From JANPBY01 sp963805505 (GTDB lineage Bacteria; Actinomycetota; Actinomycetes; DATJPE01), in the NCBI GenBank assembly GCA_963805505.1, contig CAWDUP010000004.1, forward strand, positions 310,001-374,000: a stretch of 64,000 nucleotides of DNA. The letters are read 5' to 3'. This document shows positions 56,312-64,000 of the stretch, one piece after another. Positions within the stretch are counted from its first letter, which is position 1; every line of letters starts with the position of its first letter. The notes beneath the pieces are model-generated. The model was not told where the DNA came from. It searched no databases and worked only from the letters and a program-made list of their open reading frames with translations. The translations under genes and the position numbers were made by a program.

Positions 56312-57498
56312 CGGTCGCGAGCCGCGGCGAGAACCGGAGCGAGCTCGGGTTCGAGCAGGTCCTGAAGGCGGGGTCTGACAGCCCACTTCTCCGTGAGCTC
56401 GAGGTAGTCCCTGGCCCGTGATGGATCGAAGGGCGCCTCGGTTCGGACCGCTCTGATCAGGGTGTTGCGGGGAGTGTGCCGCGACCCGATGAACTCGATC
56501 ACCTCGACCCGATAACCGAGCAACCGCAGCACTTCTGCCCGAAGCGCATCGGTCAGCACGTCGGCAAATCGCTCCCTTAAGATGCCCTGCCGGGTCAGCA
56601 TCGCGTACGGCTCCGGCGGCATCGCGCGAGCCAGCTGGGCCTGCAGGTCATGGTGGCAGCACGGCGCCGCCAGAATGATCGGCGCCCGCCACCGGACGGC
56701 TCGCGCCAACGCGTCGTCGGTGGCCGTGTCACACGCGTGCAGTGCGAGGACGAGCTGCAAGGTGGCTGTCCCCAGATCGAGCGCCGCGTCGATGATCGTC
56801 GATTCGACGAAGCTGACGTCGCTGGCCCAACCGAGCCGGTCGGCGGCAGCCTGGTTGTGCTCGCGCGCCTGGGCCTTGATGTCCACCCCGACCACCCGGG
56901 TGGGCCGGTCGCGGTTGACCGTCAGGTGCCGGTAGGTCGCCAACGTCAAGGCGGCGTTGCCGCAACCCAGATCGACCACTCCCAGCGGACGGTCGCTCGC
57001 GGGGGGCACCACAGGGTCGAGTGCGCGCAAGAACGCCTCAACCTGTCGCCGCTTGTCGGCATCGGCGGAGACGACGTCGAAAACGGGATCTCCCGCCGAA
57101 AGGAGATGACCGGCGGCTCGGTCATGCGCGGTCTGCTGCGTTCGCTCGGCCGCGGACCGGTGAACCTGAGCTTCTCCCTTCTTGGTCACTCGAAGCTGCA
57201 CGGTCTGGTCGAGCGTCTCGACGTGCCAGTTGCCGTACGCCTCCGCCAACAGTTCATCCACGACGACCTCAGCCTCGGGGCCGTACGCCAGATGCTGGGT
57301 CGTCGTCTGTACGCCGTCCCAGGACGCGATCAGCAGCCGGCGCCCCTTCTTCAGTTCCACCGGTCGAATCTCGACGCGGGCGGCAACCGGCCGCGGAAAA
57401 CCCTTGCGTCGGCCGGCGCCGACCGCACGCACCAACGCAGCCGGATCCAGGATGGACGTGCGGATGGCGGCAAGCGCGGGCAGCAGTGGTTCCGGCAT
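56308..57498 (-). CDS. SAM-dependent methyltransferase (Methyltransf_32-like)
   Basis: A 396-residue protein. The SAM domain (about 165-330) has VDLGCGNAALTLATYRHL, VVGVDIKAQAREHNQ and LVLALHACDTATDDALA, with APCCHHDLQAQL as the family signature cysteines. The N-terminal 130 residues (KKGRRLLIASWDG...QTVQLRVTKKGEAQVHRS) resemble a substrate-recognition domain. The RNA or protein substrate is not known. It is coupled by a TTGA overlap to the propeller-like gene and follows a 28-residue membrane peptide gene by 15 bp. Confidence 0.85.
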   Translation of the reverse strand: MPEPLLPALAAIRTSILDPAALVRAVGAGRRKGFPRPVAARVEIRPVELKKGRRLLIASWDGVQTTTQHLAYGPEAEVVVDELLAEAYGNWHVETLDQTVQLRVTKKGEAQVHRSAAERTQQTAHDRAAGHLLSAGDPVFDVVSADADKRRQVEAFLRALDPVVPPASDRPLGVVDLGCGNAALTLATYRHLTVNRDRPTRVVGVDIKAQAREHNQAAADRLGWASDVSFVESTIIDAALDLGTATLQLVLALHACDTATDDALARAVRWRAPIILAAPCCHHDLQAQLARAMPPEPYAMLTRQGILRERFADVLTDALRAEVLRLLGYRVEVIEFIGSRHTPRNTLIRAVRTEAPFDPSRARDYLELTEKWAVRPRLQDLLEPELAPVLAAARDR

Positions 57499-57513
57499 GG
57501 ATTCAGGGTCGAG

Positions 57514-57600
57514 TCAGGTGAGTAGGGCGCCGAGTGCAACCAGGAGGACCAAGAACGCCAAGGCTGCAGGCACCAGCCACCGTCGTGTCCTTGGATCCAT
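57514..57600 (-). CDS. Tiny membrane protein (28 residues)
   Basis: The frame reads MDPRTRRWLVPAALAFLVLL followed by VALGALLT: a basic start, then one membrane helix filling the rest. It precedes the methyltransferase gene by 15 bp. No clear ribosome-binding site is visible. Too short for homology by eye; coding is suggested by the clean positive-inside plus helix pattern. Confidence 0.45.
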   Translation of the reverse strand: MDPRTRRWLVPAALAFLVLLVALGALLT

Positions 57601-57682
57601 GCAGTCGAGCGTACGCGGGCCGAGCATCCCCACCGCTGACCCAAGCGGACACCGATCGGGACAACGTCAATAGGCTGCGTCC

Positions 57683-57916
57683 ATGCCCAGTCACGAACCT
57701 CCGGAGGCGCCGCACGCAGACGCCGTCCTCCCGGTGCTGGTCGGCACTGGTTTGTGGGCAGCGGCGCTGCTGATCGGGCTCGTCATCCAGGCTGACCCTC
57801 CGTGGGTGCAGATCAGTGCAGTGGGCCTCGGCCTCGGAGTGCTCGGTTCTGTCTTCGTCCTCCGGCGCCGTGCGGCCTATCGCCGGGTGGGCAAGACGGC
57901 TTCCGGACAGGGCTGA
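57683..57916 (+). CDS. DUF2530-family membrane protein
   Basis: A 77-residue protein with two membrane helices (about 17-38 and 44-61), and the actinobacterial DUF2530 pattern VLVGTGLWAAALLIGLVI ending VFVLRRRAAYRR. Function unknown. It is divergent from the methyltransferase and convergent with the DUF3027 gene. Confidence 0.85.
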   Translation: MPSHEPPEAPHADAVLPVLVGTGLWAAALLIGLVIQADPPWVQISAVGLGLGVLGSVFVLRRRAAYRRVGKTASGQG

Positions 57917-57924
57917 CGGACGGC

Positions 57925-58689
57925 TCAGGAGTGTCCGAGGTCGTCGTAGCCAAGGTCATCGACGATCGGCGCGGGCAACCCAGCCGGCTGCCTCAGCCGC
58001 CGGCTCTCGGCTGACCCCTCGGAGTGTGCGCCGCAGCCGTGGTCGAACGAGACCGCGTGGCCGTCGCTCGGTGAGTACAGGTTCGCGCAGATCCCGAAGG
58101 CCTGCCCCAGAACGCCACCGATGTGCACGAGGAAGCCGCAGCTGTCACAGGTGCCAGGTGCCTGCTCGGCCAGCGGGACGTAGGGTCCTCCGGCACCGTT
58201 CAGCCAACGATCCGCTGCCTCTTCACGACCCTCGGCCGACAAGATCCTCCGCCGCCCCAGCCCGAGGTCGCGGGCCACGAAGACCACGTCCTCATCGGGT
58301 TCCTCCTGACCCAGGGCGGACCACCCGGGAGCGAGCCGCGGGTCGTCATCGGCGGTCGGCAAGATGTCGCCGACGCCGACGTCGCCAGGCTCGAGCCGCT
58401 CCGCCCAAGGCACCCACGCCGGAGCAAGCAGCGCGTCCGGTCCAGGTAGGTGGACGACCTCGTCGATGGTCACGACTCGTCCGCGAGGCACTCGTGCGAC
58501 CGTCACCGCCCAACGCCATCCGACGTAGCCGGGCAGCAGGCTCTCGAACAGATGCGTGACAACGCGCTCGGCTGCAGCATCCGCCGACAAGTGCTCTCCG
58601 ACGGCCGCGTCGCCGACCAGCTCCACCGCAGCCGCCCGCGCCTGGTCTACTACCGCGGCCCCGGCCGCATCGAGGGTCAGCGTTGCCAC
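57925..58689 (-). CDS. DUF3027-family protein
   Basis: A 254-residue actinobacterial protein. It has an N-terminal helical segment (AAVVDQARAAAVELVGDAAVGEHL), central YVGWRWAVTVARVPRGRVVTIDEVVHLPG, and a C-terminal zinc-like motif CDSCGFLVHIGGVLGQAFGICAN with HAVSFDHGCGAH. Function unknown; it is always beside a cold-shock protein gene. It starts five bases after the csp stop. Confidence 0.88.
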   Translation of the reverse strand: MATLTLDAAGAAVVDQARAAAVELVGDAAVGEHLSADAAAERVVTHLFESLLPGYVGWRWAVTVARVPRGRVVTIDEVVHLPGPDALLAPAWVPWAERLEPGDVGVGDILPTADDDPRLAPGWSALGQEEPDEDVVFVARDLGLGRRRILSAEGREEAADRWLNGAGGPYVPLAEQAPGTCDSCGFLVHIGGVLGQAFGICANLYSPSDGHAVSFDHGCGAHSEGSAESRRLRQPAGLPAPIVDDLGYDDLGHS

Positions 58690-58693
58690 GCGA

Positions 58694-59071
58694 TCATCCG
58701 TCCATCTGGTCGGCGACGGCGCGCAACATCTTCGAGACCTTGGTCGTGTCAGCTGGGTATCGTCCGCGTCGCAGTCCGTTGCCGACGCCGTCGAGCACCT
58801 TGATCAGATCCTCCACGATCACGGCCATGTCCTCAGCCGGACGGCGCTTGGCCTTCGCGACGGACGGGATCGGGTCGAGCAGCCGTACGGACAGCGCTTG
58901 CTCTCCCTTCTTGCCCTCTGCCACCCCGAACTCGACGCGTGCGCCGGTCGGCAGCGCCTCTAGCCCGTCGGGCAGGGCAGAGGCGTGGACGAACACATCA
59001 CCGCCGTCATCACGGGAAAGGAAGCCGAAGCCCTTCTCGGTGTCGAAGAACTTGACCTGGCCGGTGGGCAC
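58694..59071 (-). CDS. Cold-shock domain protein with C-terminal extension
   Basis: A 125-residue protein. Residues 1-65 form the OB-fold with RNP1/RNP2 motifs (KFFDTEKGFGFLSRDD and DVFVHASAL), binding single-stranded nucleic acid. The 60-residue tail (IVEDLIKVLDGVGNGLRRGRYPADTTKVSKMLRAV) is helical, a form found in actinobacteria next to DUF3027. ATG start gives the standard MPTGQVKFFD. Confidence 0.93.
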   Translation of the reverse strand: MPTGQVKFFDTEKGFGFLSRDDGGDVFVHASALPDGLEALPTGARVEFGVAEGKKGEQALSVRLLDPIPSVAKAKRRPAEDMAVIVEDLIKVLDGVGNGLRRGRYPADTTKVSKMLRAVADQMDG

Positions 59072-59191
59072 GAGAATCTCCTGGAGCGGTGCGGTGAAGG
59101 TGGTTGCATCGACCCCGGGCGGTCTCGCCGGAGCGCTGCACGATGACTGGGACCACCTAGCGTAGCCGGGTCATGGCCCGCGACGCGTCGT

Positions 59192-60379
59192 TCATTTGTC
59201 CGGCGCCGCCTCCACCAGGTCGACGCTCACGTCGTGCCCGGCGCAAACGGTCGCCGGTTTGTCCCACGTCACCAAGTCCCACAGGCGCGACGCCTCCCGG
59301 ATCTGTGCCTTCGTCAAACCGGCATCGCGCAGCGGGGACAGAGCTCCCAGCTGGTCGGCGCTGCGGATGGCCGCCCCACGTCGCTCGTGATCAGCATCGT
59401 CGGCCTGGATGCCGGTGACGATGTGTCGAACGGCCAGGCGGTCAGCCACCGGGCGCAGCACCTCGAGGAGCTCCGCCTTGCAGAAATAGCAGCGGCCCGG
59501 CTCGCCGGTGACGTCCGGCGTTCCAGTCGTCTCGAACGATCGCGGGGCGAGGTGGCGTACGCCGAGATCGTGAGCGATGTCCCGAGCCAGCTCAAGCTCT
59601 CCTGGGGCCATCGACTCCGACACCACGGTGGCTGCGACCACGTGCATCGGTCCTAGCGCTCGTACGGCGGCCGCCAGCACGAAAGCCGAATCGGCACCCC
59701 CACTGAACGCCACTACCGCCGAGTCGAGCGCTGCGAACTCCAGCTCCAGCGCCTCCAGCCGGCTGCGGAGCAGGTGCTGGTCCAGCCAGCCCGGGAATTC
59801 CAGCAAGGAGTCGAGCACGACATCGGCGCCGGCGTCCGTCAGCTCGGCGCTGGTCGTTGCTCCGGTGGTGACCCCGACCGCGTGTGCGCCCGCCTGCCTG
59901 GCAGCAGCCACGTCCGCCGAATGATCGCCGACATAGATCCCCGCCCGGTGGTCGTTCAGGGCGGAAACCTTGCCCTCGGCCCAGCGCCAGCCCTCCAGCA
60001 CATCCACCCCCAGACCAAGGTGGTCGAGGTGCAGGGCGGCGTTCGGGCCGTACTTGGCGGTGACGACCAGGGTGCTCCCCCCAGCCGCCCGGACCGCAGC
60101 CAGCGCTTCCCCTGCACCCGCCAAGGCGGGCGTCGCCTCGATAGCCAGACCCGGGTAGAGCTCCCTGAACCGATCCGCCATTGCTGGCACCAGCTCCGGC
60201 GCGAACCAGTTGGCCAGCTCGGTGTTCAAGGGCGGACCAAGCCGGGTCAGCACGAGCGGGACATCGATGTGTGTCCCCGTCTCGGCGGCGAGCGCTTCCA
60301 GGACCGCTCCGATCCCCGGTCTGGAGTCGATCAGGGTCATGTCCAGGTCGAAACCGACGACCAACGGGGTGGAGGGCAC
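59192..60379 (-). CDS. HAD phosphatase fused to a LarE-like PP-loop domain (C-terminally shortened)
   Basis: A 395-residue fusion starting at GTG 60379. Residues 1-195 are a HAD hydrolase (DLDMTL at 11-16; VVTAKYG; GDHSADVAAA). Residues 205-395 are a LarE/ATP-PPase domain with the P-loop AFSGGADS (224-231), GRCYFCKAEL (296-305), TGIQADD and DKPATVC (373-379). LarE is a sacrificial sulfur donor for the nickel-pincer cofactor. Canonical LarE continues about 90 residues beyond this cysteine (CLASRIPYG); here the protein ends 16 residues later. LarB and LarC are absent locally. Confidence 0.8.
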   Translation of the reverse strand: MPSTPLVVGFDLDMTLIDSRPGIGAVLEALAAETGTHIDVPLVLTRLGPPLNTELANWFAPELVPAMADRFRELYPGLAIEATPALAGAGEALAAVRAAGGSTLVVTAKYGPNAALHLDHLGLGVDVLEGWRWAEGKVSALNDHRAGIYVGDHSADVAAARQAGAHAVGVTTGATTSAELTDAGADVVLDSLLEFPGWLDQHLLRSRLEALELEFAALDSAVVAFSGGADSAFVLAAAVRALGPMHVVAATVVSESMAPGELELARDIAHDLGVRHLAPRSFETTGTPDVTGEPGRCYFCKAELLEVLRPVADRLAVRHIVTGIQADDADHERRGAAIRSADQLGALSPLRDAGLTKAQIREASRLWDLVTWDKPATVCAGHDVSVDLVEAAPDK

Positions 60380-60419
60380 GGGAATGAGAGTACTGACGCG
60401 AGCGGGTAACGTCGTTCGG

Positions 60420-62780
60420 ATGACCACGGTCCAGCCCTCGCGCAGTCTGGCCGACGCGCTGCGTGCGTGGACCGACGAGCAGTTCGTCAGCCTGCTGCGC
60501 GCCAGGCCCGACCTGGTCGCACCAGTTCCGCACGACATGGCCTCGCTGGCTGCTCGCGCCAGTTCGATCCCGTCCGTGTCCCGGGCCCTGGACCAGTTCG
60601 ATCAGTTCGATCTCGACGTCCTGGAGGCGGCAGCCGTACTCCAGGAGCAGATCGACATCGAATCGCTGTCTGCAGCGCTCCCAGGAGTCGAGCAGGCTGC
60701 ACTCGAAGAGGCGCTCGCGCGGATGCGGGGTCTGGCTGTGCTGTACGGCCCCGAGGGCGACGAACGGCTGGTGCGCGGCGCCATCGACGCGCTTGGTCCG
60801 ACCATCAGCGGACTAGGTCCGGCCATGGCGGCCTCGCACGCCGAGGTGTCAGCGCTGGCCTCGGATCCTGCGAAGCTCCGGGACACCCTCGCTGAGGGGC
60901 CGGAAGGCGCAACGGCCGCTCTGGATCAGCTGGTCTGGGGGCCACCGCACGGTCGTCTGGACAATGCGCGGCGCCTGGTCAAGGACCCGGCGCAAGCGAA
61001 GACTCCCGTGGAGTGGCTGCTGGCCCACTCGTTCCTGGTTGCTGTCGGCCCAGACACCGTCGTCCTGCCCCGCGAGGTGGCCCTGGTGCTGCGCAACGGC
61101 GTGGTCCGCCGCGATGCCTCACCACGGCCGCCGACCCTGACCGGTGAACCGCGCGAGCACGTCGAGGCCTCAGCGGCCGGACAGGCCTTTGGCGCTGTTC
61201 GCCTGGTCGAGACCCTTCTGGAGGCCTGGGGGCTGGACTCACCCCCCGTGCTGCGCGCCGGCGGCCTGGGAGTCCGTGAGCTGAAACGCGCGGCTGGGCT
61301 GCTCGACGTGGATGAGACGACCGCGGCCAGCGTCATCGAGGTCGCGCACGCGGCTGGGCTCCTCGCAGCAGACGGAGAGCTCGATGAGGCCTTCGCGCCC
61401 ACCCCCGGCTACGACCTGTGGCTGGCCCAAGAGACCGCCGATCGCTGGAGCCAGCTGGCCGCAGCGTGGCTGGCGTCACCGCGCGCCGCTGGGCTGGTCG
61501 GGAGCCGCGACACCCGCGACAAGACTCGCGCGGCCCTCGGCCCAGACCTCGAGCGGCCCGCCGCCCCCGATCTGCGTGCAGCGGTCCTGACGTTGCTGGC
61601 TGACCTTCCCGAAGGCCACGCACCAGGCCCCGGCGAGCTGAAGAAGCGAATGGACTGGAGCCATCCGCGGCGCGGCGGCCCAGCCCGCCATGACCTCATC
61701 GACTGGACTCTGGCCGAGGCGGAGCTGTTGGGCATCACCGGGCGGGGCGCCCTCTCCCGCCCCGGTCGCGTCCTCCTCACGAAGGGGGCCGACGAGGCCG
61801 CTGACGTGTTGGCACCCCTGCTCCCGACGCCGCTCGACCACGTGCTGATCCAGGCCGACCTGACCGCGGTGGCACCCGGACCACTGGAGTCGGCGCTGGC
61901 AGGGGAGCTGGCCTTGGTCGCCGATGTCGAGTCGACAGGCGGGGCGACGGTCTTTCGCTTCACCCCCGAATCGGTGCGACGCGCACTGGACGCCGGGCGC
62001 AGCGCCGCCGATCTCCATGCGATGCTCGCTGCGCGGTCCAGGACTCCCGTGCCGCAGCCGCTGACCTATCTGATCGATGACGTCGCGCGACGGCACGGCC
62101 GGATTCGAGTCGGCGTGGCATCGTCCTACATCCGTTGTGACGACGTGGCCCTGCTCGACGAGATGCTCGCGGATCGTCGTTCGTCCACGCTCCGCATGCG
62201 ACGACTGGCGCCGACTGTGGTGGCCGCTCAGGCGCCACCCGACCAGGTGCTTGCCGGGCTGCGCTCGATGGGCCTGGCGCCGGCGGCAGAGGCACCCGAC
62301 GGGACCGTCGTCGTGCGTCGCCCGGACAGTCGGCGTACGCCTCCACGGCAGCGGCCCCCCCGGCTGGCCGTGCGGCAGGCCTTGCCGGGCGAGAAGCTGC
62401 TGACAGCAGCCGTACGCGCGATCCGAGCGGGCGAGCGGGCCTCCACCGCTCCTCGTGGACGCACCGTGGGGTCGCCGCTCGGTGGCGTGCTCCCGAGCAG
62501 AACGACGGCAGAGACGCTGTCCCTTCTCGGATCTGCCGTTGCGGCCGAGCGCCCGCTGTGGATCGGCTACGTCGATCCGCACGGAGGCGTGACCGAGCGC
62601 GTCGTCGATCCGCTTCGGCTGGCCGGCGGCTATCTCACGGCTTTCGACCACCGCAAGCAGGAGGTCCACACCTTCGCGGTTCACCGAATCAGCGGGGTGG
62701 CCGAACTCACCGAGGACGACGCCGTCGCCGGTTCAGGAGACAATGGACGACCTGCATCCAGCCCGGAAGGCGTCGCGTGA
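60420..62780 (+). CDS. Helicase-associated protein partner of XPB helicase
   Basis: A 786-residue protein lacking helicase motifs. It has repeated winged-helix-like segments (LRAWTDEQFVSLLRARPDL, DVLEAAAVLQE, AAGLLDVDETTAASVIEVAHAAGLL) and a C-terminal domain (IGYVDPHGGVTERVVDPLRLAGGYLTAFDH, in part) related to the WYL-like/XPB DRD region. These are always directly upstream of XPB-type helicase genes in actinobacteria. ATG 60420; its stop overlaps the helicase start (GTGA). Confidence 0.88.
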   Translation: MTTVQPSRSLADALRAWTDEQFVSLLRARPDLVAPVPHDMASLAARASSIPSVSRALDQFDQFDLDVLEAAAVLQEQIDIESLSAALPGVEQAALEEALARMRGLAVLYGPEGDERLVRGAIDALGPTISGLGPAMAASHAEVSALASDPAKLRDTLAEGPEGATAALDQLVWGPPHGRLDNARRLVKDPAQAKTPVEWLLAHSFLVAVGPDTVVLPREVALVLRNGVVRRDASPRPPTLTGEPREHVEASAAGQAFGAVRLVETLLEAWGLDSPPVLRAGGLGVRELKRAAGLLDVDETTAASVIEVAHAAGLLAADGELDEAFAPTPGYDLWLAQETADRWSQLAAAWLASPRAAGLVGSRDTRDKTRAALGPDLERPAAPDLRAAVLTLLADLPEGHAPGPGELKKRMDWSHPRRGGPARHDLIDWTLAEAELLGITGRGALSRPGRVLLTKGADEAADVLAPLLPTPLDHVLIQADLTAVAPGPLESALAGELALVADVESTGGATVFRFTPESVRRALDAGRSAADLHAMLAARSRTPVPQPLTYLIDDVARRHGRIRVGVASSYIRCDDVALLDEMLADRRSSTLRMRRLAPTVVAAQAPPDQVLAGLRSMGLAPAAEAPDGTVVVRRPDSRRTPPRQRPPRLAVRQALPGEKLLTAAVRAIRAGERASTAPRGRTVGSPLGGVLPSRTTAETLSLLGSAVAAERPLWIGYVDPHGGVTERVVDPLRLAGGYLTAFDHRKQEVHTFAVHRISGVAELTEDDAVAGSGDNGRPASSPEGVA

Positions 62781-64000
62781 CCGACGGACCCCTGATCGTC
62801 CAGTCCGACAAGACCTTGCTGCTCGAGATCGACCACGAGCAGGCGGCGGCCTGCCGACGCGCGATCGCACCCTTCGCCGAGCTCGAACGCTCCCCCGAGC
62901 ATGTCCACACCTACCGGATCACTCCGCTCGGTCTCTGGAACGCCCGAGCGGCCGGACACGACGCCGAGCAGGTCGTCAACGCCCTGCTGACGTTCAGCCG
63001 CTACGCCGTCCCCCACGCGCTGCTCGTGGACGTCGCCGAGACCATGGCTCGCTACGGCCGGCTGAGGCTGCTCAAGCACCCCGTCCACGGCCTGGTGCTG
63101 GAAGCCACTGACCGGCCGGTGCTGGAGGAGGTCATCCGTTCGGCGAAGATGCGGCCTCTGCTCGGCGAACGTATCGACCCCGACACCGTGGTCGTTCATC
63201 CGAGCGAGCGAGGGACCGTCAAGCAGGTCCTGCTCAAACTGGGCTGGCCGGCCGAGGACCTGGCCGGCTACGTCGACGGTGAGGCGCACCCGATCGACCT
63301 GGTCGAGGACGACTGGACCCTTCGCGCCTACCAGCACGAAGCCGTCGAGGGCTTCTGGCACGGCGGGTCCGGGGTCGTGGTCTTGCCGTGCGGCGCAGGG
63401 AAGACTCTGGTCGGGGCCGCCGCGATGGCTCGGGCCGGGGCCACCACCTTGATCCTGGTGACCAACACCGTGTCGGCCAGGCAGTGGAAGCACGAGCTGA
63501 TCAAGCGCACCAGTCTCACCGAGGACGAGATCGGCGAATACTCGGGCTCTCGCAAGGAGATCCGTCCGGTCACCATCGCGACCTACCAGATCATGACCAC
63601 CCGCCGAAAGGGCGTCTACGCCCACCTCGAGCTCTTCGACGAGCGCGACTGGGGGCTGATCATCTATGACGAGGTGCACCTGCTTCCGGCTCCGATCTTC
63701 CGGTTCACGGCCGACATCCAGTCCCGCAGGAGGTTGGGGCTCACCGCCACGCTGGTCCGCGAGGACGGGCGCGAGGGCGATGTGTTCTCCCTCATCGGGC
63801 CCAAGCGCTACGACGCGCCCTGGAAAGACATCGAGGCGCAGGGCTGGATCGCACCCGCCGACTGCGTCGAGGTTCGGGTGACTCTCACCGACCACGAGCG
63901 GCTGGCCTATGCCACCGCCGAGCCGGAGGAGCGGTACCGGCTGTGCGCCACTGCACGGTCGAAGACTGCCACCGTCGAGGCGCTCGTGAAGCGCCATGAA
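62777..64000 (+). CDS. XPB/Ssl2-type DNA repair helicase (partial, runs off the window)
   Basis: 408 codons are present. The N-terminal region is the XPB damage-recognition-like domain (IVQSDKTLLLEIDHEQAAACRRAI). The helicase core has the Walker A GAGKTLVGAA (about 204-213), DEVHLLP (about 297) and GLTATLVRED (about 322). Superfamily 2, DEVH type. A 3'-5' helicase probably used in repair or transcription-associated DNA opening. The C-terminal helicase lobe lies beyond the window. Confidence 0.94.
   Translation, partial: MTDGPLIVQSDKTLLLEIDHEQAAACRRAIAPFAELERSPEHVHTYRITPLGLWNARAAGHDAEQVVNALLTFSRYAVPHALLVDVAETMARYGRLRLLKHPVHGLVLEATDRPVLEEVIRSAKMRPLLGERIDPDTVVVHPSERGTVKQVLLKLGWPAEDLAGYVDGEAHPIDLVEDDWTLRAYQHEAVEGFWHGGSGVVVLPCGAGKTLVGAAAMARAGATTLILVTNTVSARQWKHELIKRTSLTEDEIGEYSGSRKEIRPVTIATYQIMTTRRKGVYAHLELFDERDWGLIIYDEVHLLPAPIFRFTADIQSRRRLGLTATLVREDGREGDVFSLIGPKRYDAPWKDIEAQGWIAPADCVEVRVTLTDHERLAYATAEPEERYRLCATARSKTATVEALVKRHE

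Noticed and set aside
59192..59300. Frameshift explaining the short LarE domain
   Set aside because: I looked beyond the cysteine in the other frames for the CLASR-like continuation and did not see it, so a simple single-base error is not supported.
62681..63997. A 438-codon minus-strand frame opposite the XPB helicase
   Set aside because: The plus strand carries intact Walker A and DEVH motifs and a coupled start; the antisense frame has no recognisable features.

Overview
The window is a contiguous piece of a high-GC actinobacterial chromosome. Evidence: Rpf, RbpA, IdeR-type DtxR, DUF2530, DUF3027, DevR/DevS-like proteins, many GTG starts and 4-base stop/start overlaps. Gene order (rpf-tatD-metG-rsmI-PMT; galU-glp-moaC-mogA-rimJ-glpR/sepX; fmdB-MTAP-SAF-mscL; pdxH/citA; serC; DUF2530/DUF3027/csp/helicases) resembles Nocardioidaceae or related Propionibacteriales, but the family is an inference. 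I see no phage, insertion sequence, plasmid origin or CRISPR array.

Layout. 1-6.6 kb: cell-wall and translation backbone (Rpf, TatD, MetG, RsmI, protein O-mannosyltransferase). 6.7-7.7 kb: zinc alcohol dehydrogenase, then tRNA-Ala(CGC). 8-13 kb: a leftward group joining cell division (GlpR/SepX and its MoeA-like partner Glp), molybdenum cofactor synthesis (MogA, MoaC), RimJ-like acetyltransferase and GalU. 13-17.5 kb: 5-FCL, paired fluoride channels, a CIRCE-preceded FmdB-type protein, MTA phosphorylase, SAF protein, MscL. 17.3-20.4 kb: flavin disulfide oxidoreductase with a 51-residue companion, RbpA, FdhD. 20.4-24.7 kb: NarL-type two-component pair and small unknown genes. 25-30 kb: a dormancy-like set (Acg-type nitroreductase, DevR, split-barrel flavoprotein, DevS-type kinase, permease) with two candidate DevR boxes. 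30.3-35.7 kb: an NAD-linked formate dehydrogenase operon (fused gamma-beta, alpha, delta). 35.8-39.7 kb: tRNA-Arg(CCT), AraC/VOC pair, PIN protein, glutaminase, SDR. 39.7-46.8 kb: NlpC/P60 protein behind a c-di-AMP riboswitch and an MtrA-like site, IdeR, photolyase, orphan ParA pair, M15 peptidase, PdxH. 47-53.9 kb: citrate synthase, then an envelope-sensing accessory block. 54-64 kb: SerC, methyltransferase, DUF2530/DUF3027/Csp, HAD-LarE fusion and two helicase genes, the last running off the window.

How the genes work together. Molybdenum cofactor genes, FdhD and the formate dehydrogenase support one physiology: oxidation of formate to CO2 with NADH formation, placed next to a DevR/DevS-like hypoxia or dormancy circuit. 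The wall hydrolases, c-di-AMP riboswitch and MscL fit turgor and wall control.

The most novel-looking element is at 48.1-51.2 kb: a secreted Asp/His-repeat protein, a histidine kinase and a response regulator in one overlapping operon, plus a separate secreted protein. Both transcription units are preceded by the same palindromic element at nearly the same distance from the start codon.
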